Shown: in pieces, positions 15,979 through 24,546 of the stretch
Numbering within the stretch: the stretch's first letter is position 1
How the letters are laid out: every line of letters starts with the position of its first letter
Assembly: GCA_963713815.1 (NCBI GenBank)
Contig: CAVQNH010000032.1
Location: 186,001 to 250,000, forward strand
DNA from: RYN-230 sp963713815
Lineage (GTDB): Bacteria > Actinomycetota > Actinomycetes > Streptosporangiales > Streptosporangiaceae
Direction of reading: 5' to 3'
DNA length: 64,000 nucleotides
Notes under the pieces: model-generated
Databases searched by the model: none
Seen by the model: the letters and a program-made list of their open reading frames with translations, nothing else
Told to the model about the DNA's origin: nothing
Translations under genes and position numbers: made by a program

Positions 15979-17037
15979 ATGACCGAGGACGAGGCAGCGG
16001 CCCAGCAGAGCCCCGGGCTGGCCGATCTGACGGCCGAGCCGGAGACCCACGCGCCGGACCGGAACCTGGCCCTGGAACTGGCCCGGGTGACCGAGGCGGG
16101 AGCGATGGCCGCGGCCCGCTGGGTCGGCCGCGGCGACAAGAACGGCGCCGACGGCGCGGCGGTGCACGCGATGCGGGCCCTGATCAACACGGTGTCCATG
16201 AACGGCGTGGTGGTCATCGGCGAGGGCGAGAAAGACAAGGCGCCCATGCTCTTCAACGGTGAGCAGGTCGGTGACGGCACCGGCCCGGCGTGCGACGTGG
16301 CCGTGGACCCCATCGACGGCACCCGGCTGACCGCCAACGGCATGCCGGACGCGATCGCCGTGCTGGCGGTCAGCGCCCGCGGGTCCATGTACGACCCGTC
16401 CGCGGTCTTCTACATGTCCAAGCTGGTCACCGGCCCGGCCGCGGCCGACCTGGTCGACATCGAGGCCCCCGCCGCGCACAACATCGCCGCCGTGGCCCGG
16501 TCCAAGGGCTGCTCCTCCTCGGACGTGACCGTGGTCATCCTGGACCGGCCGCGGCACGCGGGGCTCATCGCCGAGGTCCGGGAGGCCGGGGCACGGATCA
16601 AGCTGATCACCGACGGCGACGTGGCCGGCTCGATCATGGCGGCGCGGGACGGCACCGGCGTGGACCTGCTGCTGGGGGTGGGCGGCACGCCGGAGGGGAT
16701 CATCACCGCGTGCGCGATCAAGTGCCTGGGCGGCATCATCCAGGCCCGGCTCGCACCCCGCGACGAGGCCGAGCGGGAGAAGGCCCTCGCCGCCGGCCTT
16801 GACCTCAGCCACGTGCTGACCACCGACGACCTCGTCACGTCGGAGGACGCGTTCTTCGCGGCCACCGGGATCACCGACGGCGAGCTGATGACGGGCGTCC
16901 GGTACCGGGCGGGCGGGGCGGCCACCCACTCACTCGTGATGCGGGCCCGGTCCGGCACCATCCGGAACATCCACAGCGAGCACCAGCTGTGGAAGCTGCG
17001 GGCCTACAGCTCGATCGACTTCGACAACCCCTGTTAG
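15979..17037 (+). CDS. glpX: Class II fructose-1,6-bisphosphatase
   Basis: The product is 352 residues. It has the GlpX motifs GRGDKNGADGAAVHAMR, IGEGEKDKAPMLFNGE and the lithium-sensitive-phosphatase metal site VAVDPIDGTRLTANG. GVGGTPEGIITACAIKCLGG and the C-terminal IHSEHQLWKLRAY follow. It hydrolyses fructose-1,6-bisphosphate in gluconeogenesis; in actinobacteria this is the main FBPase (Rv1099c). The N-terminal 25 residues before DRNLALELARVTEAG are a variable extension. GTG/ATG alternatives are absent nearby, so the ATG at 15979 is kept. Confidence 0.97.
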   Translation: MTEDEAAAQQSPGLADLTAEPETHAPDRNLALELARVTEAGAMAAARWVGRGDKNGADGAAVHAMRALINTVSMNGVVVIGEGEKDKAPMLFNGEQVGDGTGPACDVAVDPIDGTRLTANGMPDAIAVLAVSARGSMYDPSAVFYMSKLVTGPAAADLVDIEAPAAHNIAAVARSKGCSSSDVTVVILDRPRHAGLIAEVREAGARIKLITDGDVAGSIMAARDGTGVDLLLGVGGTPEGIITACAIKCLGGIIQARLAPRDEAEREKALAAGLDLSHVLTTDDLVTSEDAFFAATGITDGELMTGVRYRAGGAATHSLVMRARSGTIRNIHSEHQLWKLRAYSSIDFDNPC

Positions 17038-17058
17038 CCCGGTGCTGGCCGCAGCGGG

Positions 17059-17403
17059 CTACCCGCTGGCGAGCAGCGCCGCGATGCGGTCGTCGGCGAG
17101 CCGGTAGCGGATGATCCTGCCGTCGCGTTCCGTGCTCACGGTCCGGGCGGCACGCAGGTAGCGCAGCGTCTGGGAAACGGTGGTGTCGTTGACCCCGGTC
17201 GCGGCGGCGAGGTCGGAGACGCTGATCGGGCCGGCCGCCTTGATGCAGGTCAGCAGCGCCAGCCGGGTGGGATCGGCGAGGATGGCGAACAGCCCGGCCC
17301 GGGCCTGGATCTCCCCGGGGCTGGCGAGGGCCGCGATGGCCTGGCAGACCCGCTCACCGTCGATGACACGGTGATCGGACCGTTCCGCCGGCAGCAGGTG
17401 CAT
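17059..17403 (-). CDS. ArsR/SmtB-family metal-responsive repressor
   Basis: The protein is 114 residues with a winged helix-turn-helix: FAILADPTRLALLTCIKAAG, SVSDLAAATGVNDTTVSQTL, RYLRAARTVSTERDGRIIRY. Single cysteines lie near the N-terminus (ERVCQAI) and before the recognition helix (LLTCIKA). The family dissociates from DNA on metal binding. The gene is divergent from a B12-riboswitch/Ni-Co-transporter unit and about 30 bp from two CTGAT...ATCAG palindromes, so a nickel or cobalt sensor resembling NmtR/KmtR is the natural guess. The metal cannot be deduced from residues alone. Confidence 0.85.
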   Translation of the reverse strand: MHLLPAERSDHRVIDGERVCQAIAALASPGEIQARAGLFAILADPTRLALLTCIKAAGPISVSDLAAATGVNDTTVSQTLRYLRAARTVSTERDGRIIRYRLADDRIAALLASG

Positions 17404-17435
17404 GACCGTCAGTGTTCCACAGCAAAGCTGGACAG

Positions 17436-17476
17436 CTGATCATCAGCTACAGCTAAATACCTGATCACCCAATCAG
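17436..17476. promoter_or_regulatory. Two CTGAT...ATCAG palindromes, candidate ArsR operators
   Basis: Site 1 (17436-17446) is CTGAT-C-ATCAG, extended to AGCTGAT-C-ATCAGCT at 17434-17448. Site 2 (17461-17476) is CTGAT-CACCCA-ATCAG. Both lie in the divergent region between arsR (start 17403) and the riboswitch. They are candidate operators controlling one or both directions. Confidence 0.5.
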
Positions 17477-17502
17477 CCTTGACGGTCACCACGGCCGCTT
17501 GT

Positions 17503-17636
17503 ACGGTGGCCAGCGCCCCGGGCCGCCGGGGTGGCAGCCCGTCCAGCGAAGTCCGGTGAGAATCCGGCACTGTCCCGCAACGGTGAAGCCCCTTCCGGGG
17601 GGATGAGTCCGGTCGCCTGGCTGGCCTGCCGACGAA
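17503..17636 (+). promoter_or_regulatory. Cobalamin (B12) riboswitch
   Basis: The conserved core is plain: GGTGAGAATCCGGCACTG followed by TCCCGCAACGGTGA, then a hairpin and the B12-box-like GGCTGGCCTGCCGACG. It lies 33 bp upstream of the NiCoT gene at 17669 on the same strand. Such elements bind adenosylcobalamin and shut down cobalt-uptake or B12 genes. Boundaries are approximate. Confidence 0.93.
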
Positions 17637-17668
17637 CGCGAGTCCTCGGATGAGGGGCGGTTCGGTCG

Positions 17669-18877
17669 ATGACAGGTCCCGTGCTCAGGTCAACTGTGCT
17701 CAGGCCACCAGAGCCCACGTCACGCTGGCACAAAATCCGCACCGAGCTGACCGGCCGCGAGCAGGGCCGGCTGGCGGCCATGTTCGTGTTCATCGTGGCC
17801 ATCAACGCGGCCGGCTGGGGCATCTACGTGCTGTGCGTGATGCCGCACCACTTCGACTACCAGGGAGTGGGCGGCAGCCGGGGGCTCGGCGTCGGGCTCG
17901 GGGTGGCCATCACGGCCTGGTTCCTGGGCTTCCGGCACGCCTTCGACGCTGACCACATCTCGTGCATCGACAACACCACCCGCAAGCTGATGGCGGACGG
18001 GAAACGCCCGCTGGCCAGCGGCTTCTTCTTCTCCTTCGGCCACTCCACGGTCGTCGTCGCGGTCGGCGTCGGGATCACCTTCGCCGCCCGGGCCGTGTTC
18101 GGCGCGGTGGTCAACCCCAGCTCTGCCTACGAGACGGCCGGGGGAACGGCGGGCACGCTGGTGTCCGCCGGGTTCCTGTACCTGATCGCGGTGCTGAACC
18201 TGATCGTGCTGGCCGGCATCGTCAAGGTCTTCCGGGACATGCGCCGCGGCAGCTACGACGAGCAGGAACTCGAGGCCCAGCTGCAGGCGCGCGGGCTGAT
18301 GTACCGGTTCTTCGGCCGGTTCATGAAGTCCATCAACCACACCTGGCAGCTGTACGTCGTCGGGCTTATCTTCGGTGTCGGCTTCGACACCACCACCGAG
18401 GTGGTCCTGCTCTCCGCCACCGCCTACGCCGCGATCCAGGGCCTGCCCTATTACGCCGTGCTCGCGCTGCCGTTCCTGTTCTCCGGCGGCATGATGCTGT
18501 TCGACACCCTCGACGGCTGCTTCATGAACTTCGCGTACGGCTGGGCGTTCGCCCGGCCGGTCCGCAAGGTCTACTACAACCTCGTCATCACCGGGCTGTC
18601 CATCGGCGCCGCCTTCATCATCGGCACCGTCGAGATCCTCGGCATCCTGACCGACGAGATGCACCTGCACGGCGGCTTCTGGTCGGTCATGGCCAACTTC
18701 AACATCAACGTCGCCGGGTTCTGCATCGCCGCGCTGTTCGTCGCCGTCTGGGCGCTGGCCCTGGCCTACTGGCGGTGGGGCAACGTCGAGGCCCGCTGGG
18801 GGTCCACCGTCCCCTCCGGACCAGCCCAGCAGCCCGGGATGGCGGCCAGCGAGACAGCGGCGGGCGTGGATGGCTAG
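17669..18877 (+). CDS. Nickel/cobalt transporter, NiCoT (HoxN/NixA/NicT) family
   Basis: This 402-residue inner-membrane permease has about eight helices. The family signature in helix II is present (GFRHAFDADHISCIDNTTRK, metal-binding HxxxxDH), with FFFSFGHSTVVV, GFDTTTEVVLL and GGMMLFDTLDG. NiCoT proteins import Ni2+ and/or Co2+. Control by a cobalamin riboswitch argues that cobalt for B12 synthesis is the relevant cargo. The adjacent ArsR gene suggests added metal-level control. The C-terminal 35 residues are a non-conserved tail. Confidence 0.95.
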   Translation: MTGPVLRSTVLRPPEPTSRWHKIRTELTGREQGRLAAMFVFIVAINAAGWGIYVLCVMPHHFDYQGVGGSRGLGVGLGVAITAWFLGFRHAFDADHISCIDNTTRKLMADGKRPLASGFFFSFGHSTVVVAVGVGITFAARAVFGAVVNPSSAYETAGGTAGTLVSAGFLYLIAVLNLIVLAGIVKVFRDMRRGSYDEQELEAQLQARGLMYRFFGRFMKSINHTWQLYVVGLIFGVGFDTTTEVVLLSATAYAAIQGLPYYAVLALPFLFSGGMMLFDTLDGCFMNFAYGWAFARPVRKVYYNLVITGLSIGAAFIIGTVEILGILTDEMHLHGGFWSVMANFNINVAGFCIAALFVAVWALALAYWRWGNVEARWGSTVPSGPAQQPGMAASETAAGVDG

Positions 18878-18895
18878 CGCGGACGGCTAGCGCGG

Positions 18896-19483
18896 CTAGC
18901 GGGGACGGCGGCCGAACAGCCCGCCCCGGCGCGGCCGGGGAGTGCGGACGTGGATGCGTCCCAGCACGGTCAGCGTGTGCAGCTCGATGACCGGCATCCC
19001 GGTCGGGACCAGCGGCGCCGGGCGCGGGTCCGGGCGGGCCCCGGGCAGCGACGCGGACAGGTTGCGGGTCACGACCGTCAGCCCGGCCGGCACCAGCAGG
19101 TGCACCTGGCCGCCCATCGCGCTGACGTACATCACGGTGCGCTGGGCCTGCAGCAGCGCTTCGCGCAGGTCCAGCACGATCTGCCCGCCGATGGCCGTCA
19201 CCACCAGCCGGTCCGGGACGACCCAGCGGCCTTCCCGCCGCTCGGTCGCGAAGAAGGCGGTCACCGCGCGCGAGCTGTCCAGCCGCAGCGGCTGGGCCCC
19301 GGGCAGCGCCAGGTCATCGGTCAGGCCGGCCAGGTCGCCCAGGGTCCGGGCGGTATAGGCCCGCTGCACCCGGTGCGCGTGCTCCTCCAGCGTGATCCGC
19401 CCGTCCCCGGCCGCCTCGGCGAGCAGGGTCACCACGCGCTCCCGGTCAGCGTCCGAGGCGCGCAGGTCACGCGGGCTAGGCAC
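18896..19483 (-). CDS. DUF1707 / LiaF-like C-terminal domain protein
   Basis: The protein is 195 residues. Residues 5-60 form the DUF1707 module (LRASDADRERVVTLLAEAAG, DGRITLEEHAHRVQRAYTAR). After a linker come a beta-rich region with FFATERREGRWVVPDRL and repeated short strands (VVTAIGGQIVLDL, VMYVSAMGGQVHLLVPAG) like the C-terminal domain of LiaF/YvqF cell-wall-stress proteins. No membrane helix is evident. Function is unknown; members often accompany envelope-stress genes. It converges on the NiCoT gene. Confidence 0.78.
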   Translation of the reverse strand: MPSPRDLRASDADRERVVTLLAEAAGDGRITLEEHAHRVQRAYTARTLGDLAGLTDDLALPGAQPLRLDSSRAVTAFFATERREGRWVVPDRLVVTAIGGQIVLDLREALLQAQRTVMYVSAMGGQVHLLVPAGLTVVTRNLSASLPGARPDPRPAPLVPTGMPVIELHTLTVLGRIHVRTPRPRRGGLFGRRPR

Positions 19484-19605
19484 GGGAGCTCACCCCTTGA
19501 CGATAGCCGCCTTGACGCCCGGACGGCGCGATCCCTACCCTGACCGCACGGTGTTCGACGCACGGGTCCGGCCCCGCCGGCGGCTCGCGAGCCTGGGAGC
19601 GGTGC

Positions 19606-20859
19606 ATGAGCGTGGGCGGCACAGATCCGCGGCAGGCCCGGGACTACCGCGGGCGGATGGCGACCAGCGGCGCGTTCTTCGTCCAGGGCCTCTGCTTCGC
19701 GGTCGTGGTTACCCGCGTCTCCGTCCTGCAGACCAAATTCCACCTCTCTAACGGCCAGCTCACCCTGGTCCTTCTCATCGTGCCGGTCATCGCCGGGGTG
19801 GGCAGCGTGCTGTCGGGCCCGCTGGCCGCCCGCCTCGGCAGCGGCACGGTGCTCCGCGTCGCCCAGCCGCTGGTCTGCCTGACCCTGCCCGCCATCGGGT
19901 TCGCCAGTACCCGGCCCGAGCTGTACATCGCGGTCGGCCTGTTCGGGCTGTTCCTCGGGGCCGTGGACGCGACCATGAACATGCAGGGCGCGATCACCGA
20001 GAAGCGCTACGGCTACAGCGTCATCAACGCGTTCTACGGCTTCTGGAGCGCGGCCGGGATCCTCGGCGGGCTGTGGAATGCGCTGGCCGGCAAGCTCGGC
20101 CTGTCCCTGGGCGTGGCGTTCACGATCGCCGGCGTGGCCGGGCTGGCCGCCGCGCTGGTCGTCGGGCCCAGCCTGTTCGGCAAGGCGGCCGACGTCGCGC
20201 CGCCGTCCGAGGCCGCCGCGAAGAAGGCGGGCATCCAGATCCCGTGGCGGCCGATCATCCTCATCGGCGTGGCCATGTGCTGCATGTACATCGGGGACGC
20301 CGGCGTCTCCAACTACAGCTCGGTCTACATGTCGAAGGTCCAGCACGGCAGCAAGGCGCTGCTCCCGCTGGCGTTCGCGGCGTACCAGACGCTGATGCTG
20401 GCGGGCCGGGTCTTCGGTGACCGCGCGGTGCGGCGGTTCGGCCCCGCGGCGGTGGTGCGGGCCGGGGCCGTGGTCGCCGGGCTGGGCCTGCTGGGCGTGG
20501 TGCTGGCCCCGTCCCCGTACCTGGCCATCGCCGCCTTCGCCCTGACCGGCCTGGGTTTCTGCGTGGTGCCGCCGATGTGCTTCTCGGCCACCTCGAAGCT
20601 CGACCCGACCGGATCGGGCATCGCCATCTCACGGGTGAATCTGTTCAACTACGCCGGGTTCGTGCTCGGCGCCGCCCTGGTCGGCGGGATCGCGGGCGCG
20701 GTCGGCGGCCCGGCGGGGTGGCGCGCCGCGTACGCCGCGCCGCTCGTGCTGACCCTGGTCATCATCGCGCTGGCCGCCGGGTTCGAGCCGGGCCGGGCCC
20801 GCCGGGCGCGGGGCCAGGCAGCGAGCACCGCGGAGGCCGGCTCCCCGGCTTCGGGGTGA
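19606..20859 (+). CDS. MFS transporter, 12 TM
   Basis: This 417-residue protein has about twelve hydrophobic helices and the A-like loop GPLAARLGSGTVLRV between helices 2 and 3. It resembles the FucP/fused-permease-like MFS branch (NMQGAITEKRYGYSVINAFYG, AYQTLMLAGRVFGDRAVRR). The start at 19606 follows CTGGGAG. Substrate is unknown. It is divergent from the DUF1707 gene and upstream of, but apparently not coupled to, the second MFS gene; the 170-bp gap contains low-complexity CTCCCGG repeats. Confidence 0.85.
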   Translation: MSVGGTDPRQARDYRGRMATSGAFFVQGLCFAVVVTRVSVLQTKFHLSNGQLTLVLLIVPVIAGVGSVLSGPLAARLGSGTVLRVAQPLVCLTLPAIGFASTRPELYIAVGLFGLFLGAVDATMNMQGAITEKRYGYSVINAFYGFWSAAGILGGLWNALAGKLGLSLGVAFTIAGVAGLAAALVVGPSLFGKAADVAPPSEAAAKKAGIQIPWRPIILIGVAMCCMYIGDAGVSNYSSVYMSKVQHGSKALLPLAFAAYQTLMLAGRVFGDRAVRRFGPAAVVRAGAVVAGLGLLGVVLAPSPYLAIAAFALTGLGFCVVPPMCFSATSKLDPTGSGIAISRVNLFNYAGFVLGAALVGGIAGAVGGPAGWRAAYAAPLVLTLVIIALAAGFEPGRARRARGQAASTAEAGSPASG

Positions 20860-20966
20860 GCTTGCCTGGTTCTGGGCTCCCCGGCTTCCGGGCTTCCCGG
20901 CTCCCTGGGCTCCCGGGCTCCCCGGTCCCTCCTCCCGGGCCGCTATGAATTACCTCGGAGGCCTGT

Positions 20967-20987
20967 TAGTTTGCCCCTGGCAAACTA
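20967..20987. promoter_or_regulatory. Perfect palindrome upstream of MFS gene, candidate operator
   Basis: TAGTTTGCC-CCT-GGCAAACTA is a perfect 9-bp inverted repeat with a 3-bp spacer, 46 bp upstream of the GTG of the DHA2 exporter. It is far more AT-rich than its surroundings and has the form of TetR or MarR operators in front of drug exporters. Confidence 0.6.
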
Positions 20988-21032
20988 GTTCGCTCGTGGC
21001 AACCATCTCGGCGCGAGGGGGGGAAGAGCCCC

Positions 21033-22979
21033 GTGAGCGAGTCTGCGAACGGCCACGTTCCCGGAGGATCACGAGCCGGCGGCGGTCCCGTCGAGGCGCG
21101 CGGGAGCCGCTACAAGTGGGTGGCGCTGTCCAACACCACACTCGGCATGCTCTCCGCGACGGTCAACGCGTCCATCGTCATCATCGCGCTGCCCGCCATC
21201 TTCCGCGGCATCCACCTCAACCCGCTGACTCCCGGCAACGTGAGCTACCTGCTCTGGATGCTGATGGGGTACCTGGTGGTGTCCGCGGTGCTGGTGGTGA
21301 CGCTGGGCCGGCTCGGCGACATCTACGGCCGGGTACGGATGTACAACCTGGGCTTCACCGTGTTCGCGCTGGGCGCGCTGGCCCTGCCGTTCGACCCGAT
21401 GCACGGTCCGGGCGGGGCGCTGTGGCTGATCGGCTGGCGGGTGGTGCAGGCGACCGGCGGGGCCATGCTGATGGCCAACTCCCCCGCCATCCTGACCGAC
21501 GCATTCCCGGCCGACCAGCGCGGCACCGCGATGGGCATCAACCAGGTCGCGGGGATCTCCGGCACGTTCATCGGGCTGATCCTGGGGGGCATCCTGGCCG
21601 CGGTGGACTGGCGGCTGGTGTTCGTCGTGTCGGTACCGATCGGCGTGGGCGGGGCCATCTGGTCGTACCTGAGCCTGCAGGAACTGGGGATCAGGACCAG
21701 GTCCCGCATCGACTGGCTCGGCAACGTGACGTTCGCGCTCGGCCTGATCGGCCTGCTCACCGGGATCACCTACGGCATCCAGCCCTACGGCGGGCACGTG
21801 ATGGGCTGGACCAGCCCGGTCGTGCTGACCGGCCTGATCGGCGGGATCGCCCTGCTGGTGGCGTTCTGCTTCATCGAACTGCGGGTGGAAAGCCCCATGT
21901 TCGACCTGAGGCTGCTGCGGATCCGGGCGTTCGCGGCGGGTAACGCGGCCACGCTGCTCGCCTCGATCGCCCGGGGCGGCCTGCAGTTCATGCTGATCAT
22001 CTGGCTGCAGGGCATCTGGCTGATCCTGCACGGCTACAACTACAAGGACACGCCGCTCTGGTCGGGCATCTACCTGCTTCCGCTCACGTTCGGCTTCGTC
22101 GTGGCCGGGCCCATCTCGGGCTATCTCTCGGACCGGCACGGGGCCCGCTGGTTCGCGTCCGGGGGCCTGCTGGTGTCGGCGGCGGCGTTCGGCGGGCTGC
22201 TGCTGATCCCCACGGACTTCCAGTACGTGACCTTCGGGACGCTCATCTTCGTGGCCGGCGTGGGCATGGGCCTGTTCTCCGCGCCCAACGCGGCCGCGAT
22301 CATGAGCAGCGTGCCCGCCCGGCAGCGTGGAGCGGCGTCCGGCATGCTGGCCACCTTCCAGAACTCCGGGTTCGTGCTGTCCATCGGGATCTTCTTCTCG
22401 CTGATGATCGTGGGCCTGTCCAGCACCCTGCCGACCACGCTGACCCGGGGCCTGATGTCCCAGGGGGTGCCCGCGGCGCTGGCCCATCAGGTCGGCCAGA
22501 CCCCGCCGGTGGCGAGCCTGTTCGCCACGTTCCTGGGCTACAACCCGATCCATGAACTGCTCGCCCCGACCGGCGTGCTGGCCCATCTGCCCGCGCACAA
22601 CGTGGCCACGCTGACCGGCAAGCAGTTCTTCCCCCTGCTGATCGCCGGGCCGTTCCACCACGGGCTGGTCATCGTGTTCAGCATGGCCATCACCGTGCTG
22701 CTCATCGCGGCCTGCGCCTCGCTGCTGCGCGGCGGCCGCTACGTGTACGACGAGGACGCCGCAGGGCAGCAGAACACTGGCCAGGAAACCCCGGTCCCGG
22801 GGAGCACGGTCCCGGGGAGCACGGTCCCGGGGAGCACGGTCCCGGGGAACGGAACGGCGGCGAACGGGGCGGACGATCCGGGCCCGCTCGCGGACACGGC
22901 CCTCGGCACATCCCCGGAACTCGCCATCGAGGTGGCCGCCGAAGTCGCCGACGAGACCGCCCGCGACCCACACCCCTAA
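21033..22979 (+). CDS. DHA2-family (EmrB/QacA-like) MFS drug exporter, 14 TM
   Basis: This 648-residue protein starts at GTG 21033, after GAGGGGGGGAAG. Motif A is visible as GRLGDIYGRVRMYN and motif C in helix 5 as NQVAGISGTFIGLILGG; about fourteen helices follow. DHA2 proteins export hydrophobic cations and antibiotics by proton exchange. The last 80 residues are a cytoplasmic tail with a 15-bp minisatellite (VPGST repeats, 22793-22850). The palindrome at 20967 and the MarR gene downstream are candidates for its control. Confidence 0.92.
   Translation: MSESANGHVPGGSRAGGGPVEARGSRYKWVALSNTTLGMLSATVNASIVIIALPAIFRGIHLNPLTPGNVSYLLWMLMGYLVVSAVLVVTLGRLGDIYGRVRMYNLGFTVFALGALALPFDPMHGPGGALWLIGWRVVQATGGAMLMANSPAILTDAFPADQRGTAMGINQVAGISGTFIGLILGGILAAVDWRLVFVVSVPIGVGGAIWSYLSLQELGIRTRSRIDWLGNVTFALGLIGLLTGITYGIQPYGGHVMGWTSPVVLTGLIGGIALLVAFCFIELRVESPMFDLRLLRIRAFAAGNAATLLASIARGGLQFMLIIWLQGIWLILHGYNYKDTPLWSGIYLLPLTFGFVVAGPISGYLSDRHGARWFASGGLLVSAAAFGGLLLIPTDFQYVTFGTLIFVAGVGMGLFSAPNAAAIMSSVPARQRGAASGMLATFQNSGFVLSIGIFFSLMIVGLSSTLPTTLTRGLMSQGVPAALAHQVGQTPPVASLFATFLGYNPIHELLAPTGVLAHLPAHNVATLTGKQFFPLLIAGPFHHGLVIVFSMAITVLLIAACASLLRGGRYVYDEDAAGQQNTGQETPVPGSTVPGSTVPGSTVPGNGTAANGADDPGPLADTALGTSPELAIEVAAEVADETARDPHP
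22793..22850 (+). repeat. 15-bp tandem repeats in MFS C-terminal tail
   Basis: The unit GGTCCCGGGGAGCAC occurs three times exactly, followed by a partial fourth. The unit length keeps the frame. Confidence 0.9.
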
Positions 22980-23010
22980 CCGCCCTCCCCCGGAGCCCCA
23001 CTCCACGTTT

Positions 23011-23068
23011 CACGCAGGACGTGCGTCTCGCGAGGTGTTTTGTCCGCTTCGGACGCACGTTCTGCGTG
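23011..23068. repeat. 17-bp inverted repeat between MFS and marR
   Basis: Arms CACGCAGGACGTGCGTC (23011-23027) and GACGCACGTTCTGCGTG (23052-23068) pair with one G-U position and a 24-nt loop. It is 31 bp after the MFS stop and 64 bp before the marR start. It may terminate the exporter transcript or present paired operator half-sites. Confidence 0.5.
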
Positions 23069-23131
23069 GGATGTGGCTGGCACCCACGAACCCGGTAGCC
23101 GGGCGCCTTCGGGGGAAATATAGTTAGCTCT

Positions 23132-23623
23132 GTGAACGACATTAGAGTCGCGGCGGGTGGGTCCGCGGTGGCGGCGGATGGCGCGGCGCGGGCGGAGGCG
23201 GCGGACCTGCTGGCCGCGATCAGCGCGGTGCGGCGGACCAGCAGGCGCGCCGCCCGGCACGCCTGGGCCACCGAGCCGCTGCCCACCGCGCAGAGCGAGC
23301 TGCTCCGGCTGATCGCCCGCCGGCCCGGCATCTGCGTCGCGGACGCCGCGCACGACCTGCGGCTCGCCCCCAACACAGTCAGCACCCTCGTCGGCCGCCT
23401 GGCCGAGCAGGGCCTCCTGCGCCGCGAACGGTCGCTCCCGGACAGCCGCTCCGTCCGGCTCACCATCACCGGCAAAGCACGCCGGCGACTGGAGGAGTGG
23501 CGCGACCTGCGGGCCGAGCTGGTCAGCGAGGTGCTCGCCACGATGACCGCGGAAGACCGGCAGGCGCTGGCCGGCGCGATCCCGGCCCTGATCCGGCTGG
23601 CCGAGAGAATGGAGCATCCATGA
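23132..23623 (+). CDS. MarR-family transcriptional regulator
   Basis: The product is 163 residues from GTG 23132. The winged helix is typical: ELLRLIARRPGICVADAAHD, NTVSTLVGRLAEQGLLRRE and the wing RSLPDSRSVRLTITGKA. The stop overlaps the start of the ABC ATPase by ATGA, so it heads an efflux operon and probably represses it until a ligand binds. The first 30 residues are Ala-rich and variable. Confidence 0.92.
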   Translation: MNDIRVAAGGSAVAADGAARAEAADLLAAISAVRRTSRRAARHAWATEPLPTAQSELLRLIARRPGICVADAAHDLRLAPNTVSTLVGRLAEQGLLRRERSLPDSRSVRLTITGKARRRLEEWRDLRAELVSEVLATMTAEDRQALAGAIPALIRLAERMEHP

Positions 23624-24546
23624 GCCTGGACCCCGGCGGGGCGGTCACCAGCCACTCCGCCGTCCCCGGCCAGCCCGGGGGAAACTGGCCAGCCACGGTC
23701 ACCGGCCAGGCCGCGGGCAGCGGGGGCGACGTCGCCCTGGCCGAGCCCGCAGTGGTCTGCGCCGGCGTCACCTACCGCTTCGGCGACCACGTCGCGGTGG
23801 ACGACGTGGACCTGACCATCGAGCCCGGCGAGACCTACGGGCTGCTCGGCCCCAACGGGGCGGGCAAGACGACCACCATCCGCATGCTGGTCACGCTGCT
23901 GAAGCCGATGGCCGGCCGGATCAGCGTGTTCGGCACGGACACCGCCACCCAGCCCATGCGGGTCCGCCGGATGATCGGCTACGTCCCGCAATTGCTCTCC
24001 GCCGACGGGTCGCTGACCGGCCGGGAGAACGTGGAACTGTTCGCCCGGCTGTTCGACGTGCCCCGCAGCGGCCGCCCGCAGCGGGTGGAAGAGGCCCTGG
24101 CCGCGATGGGGCTGACCGAGCCGGCCGGGCGCCTGGTGAAGACCTACTCCGGCGGCATGGTGCGGCGGCTCGAACTCGCCCAGGCCCTGGTGAACGCGCC
24201 ACGGCTGCTGATACTCGACGAGCCCACCGTCGGCCTGGACCCGATCGCCCGCTCCGACGTCTGGGAACACATCACCCGGCTGCGGGAGCAGGCCGGGATG
24301 ACGGTGCTGATGACCACGCATCACATGGAAGAGGCCGACCTGTACTGCGACCGCGTCTCGCTCATGCACAGCGGCCGGGTGCAGGCCACCGACAGCCCGG
24401 CGAACCTGAAGGCCCTGCTCGGGCCGGACGCCTCGCTGGACGAGGTCTTCCGCCACTTCACCGGCGGGACGCTGGATGAGGACACCGAGAAGGGAGGCAT
24501 CCGTGACGTCCGTCGCGCCCGGCGCACCGCCCGCCGTCTCGGTTGA
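23620..24546 (+). CDS. ABC transporter ATP-binding protein (DrrA-like)
   Basis: The product is 308 residues from the ATG at 23620 (ATGA overlap with marR). Walker A is GLLGPNGAGKTTTIRML, the signature TYSGGMVRRLELAQALVN, and Walker B LLILDEPTVGLDP; the H-loop is MTTHHMEEADLYCD. The C-terminus (RDVRRARRTARRLG) is characteristic of DrrA-type ATPases. The first 40 residues are an unusual polar extension. It works with the permease encoded next, which overlaps it by 44 bp. Confidence 0.95.
   Translation: MSLDPGGAVTSHSAVPGQPGGNWPATVTGQAAGSGGDVALAEPAVVCAGVTYRFGDHVAVDDVDLTIEPGETYGLLGPNGAGKTTTIRMLVTLLKPMAGRISVFGTDTATQPMRVRRMIGYVPQLLSADGSLTGRENVELFARLFDVPRSGRPQRVEEALAAMGLTEPAGRLVKTYSGGMVRRLELAQALVNAPRLLILDEPTVGLDPIARSDVWEHITRLREQAGMTVLMTTHHMEEADLYCDRVSLMHSGRVQATDSPANLKALLGPDASLDEVFRHFTGGTLDEDTEKGGIRDVRRARRTARRLG

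Noticed and set aside
22702..24456. A 584-codon minus-strand frame across the MFS tail, marR and the ABC ATPase
   Set aside because: It is an antisense shadow; the plus-strand genes are coupled by overlaps and carry full Walker and winged-helix motifs.
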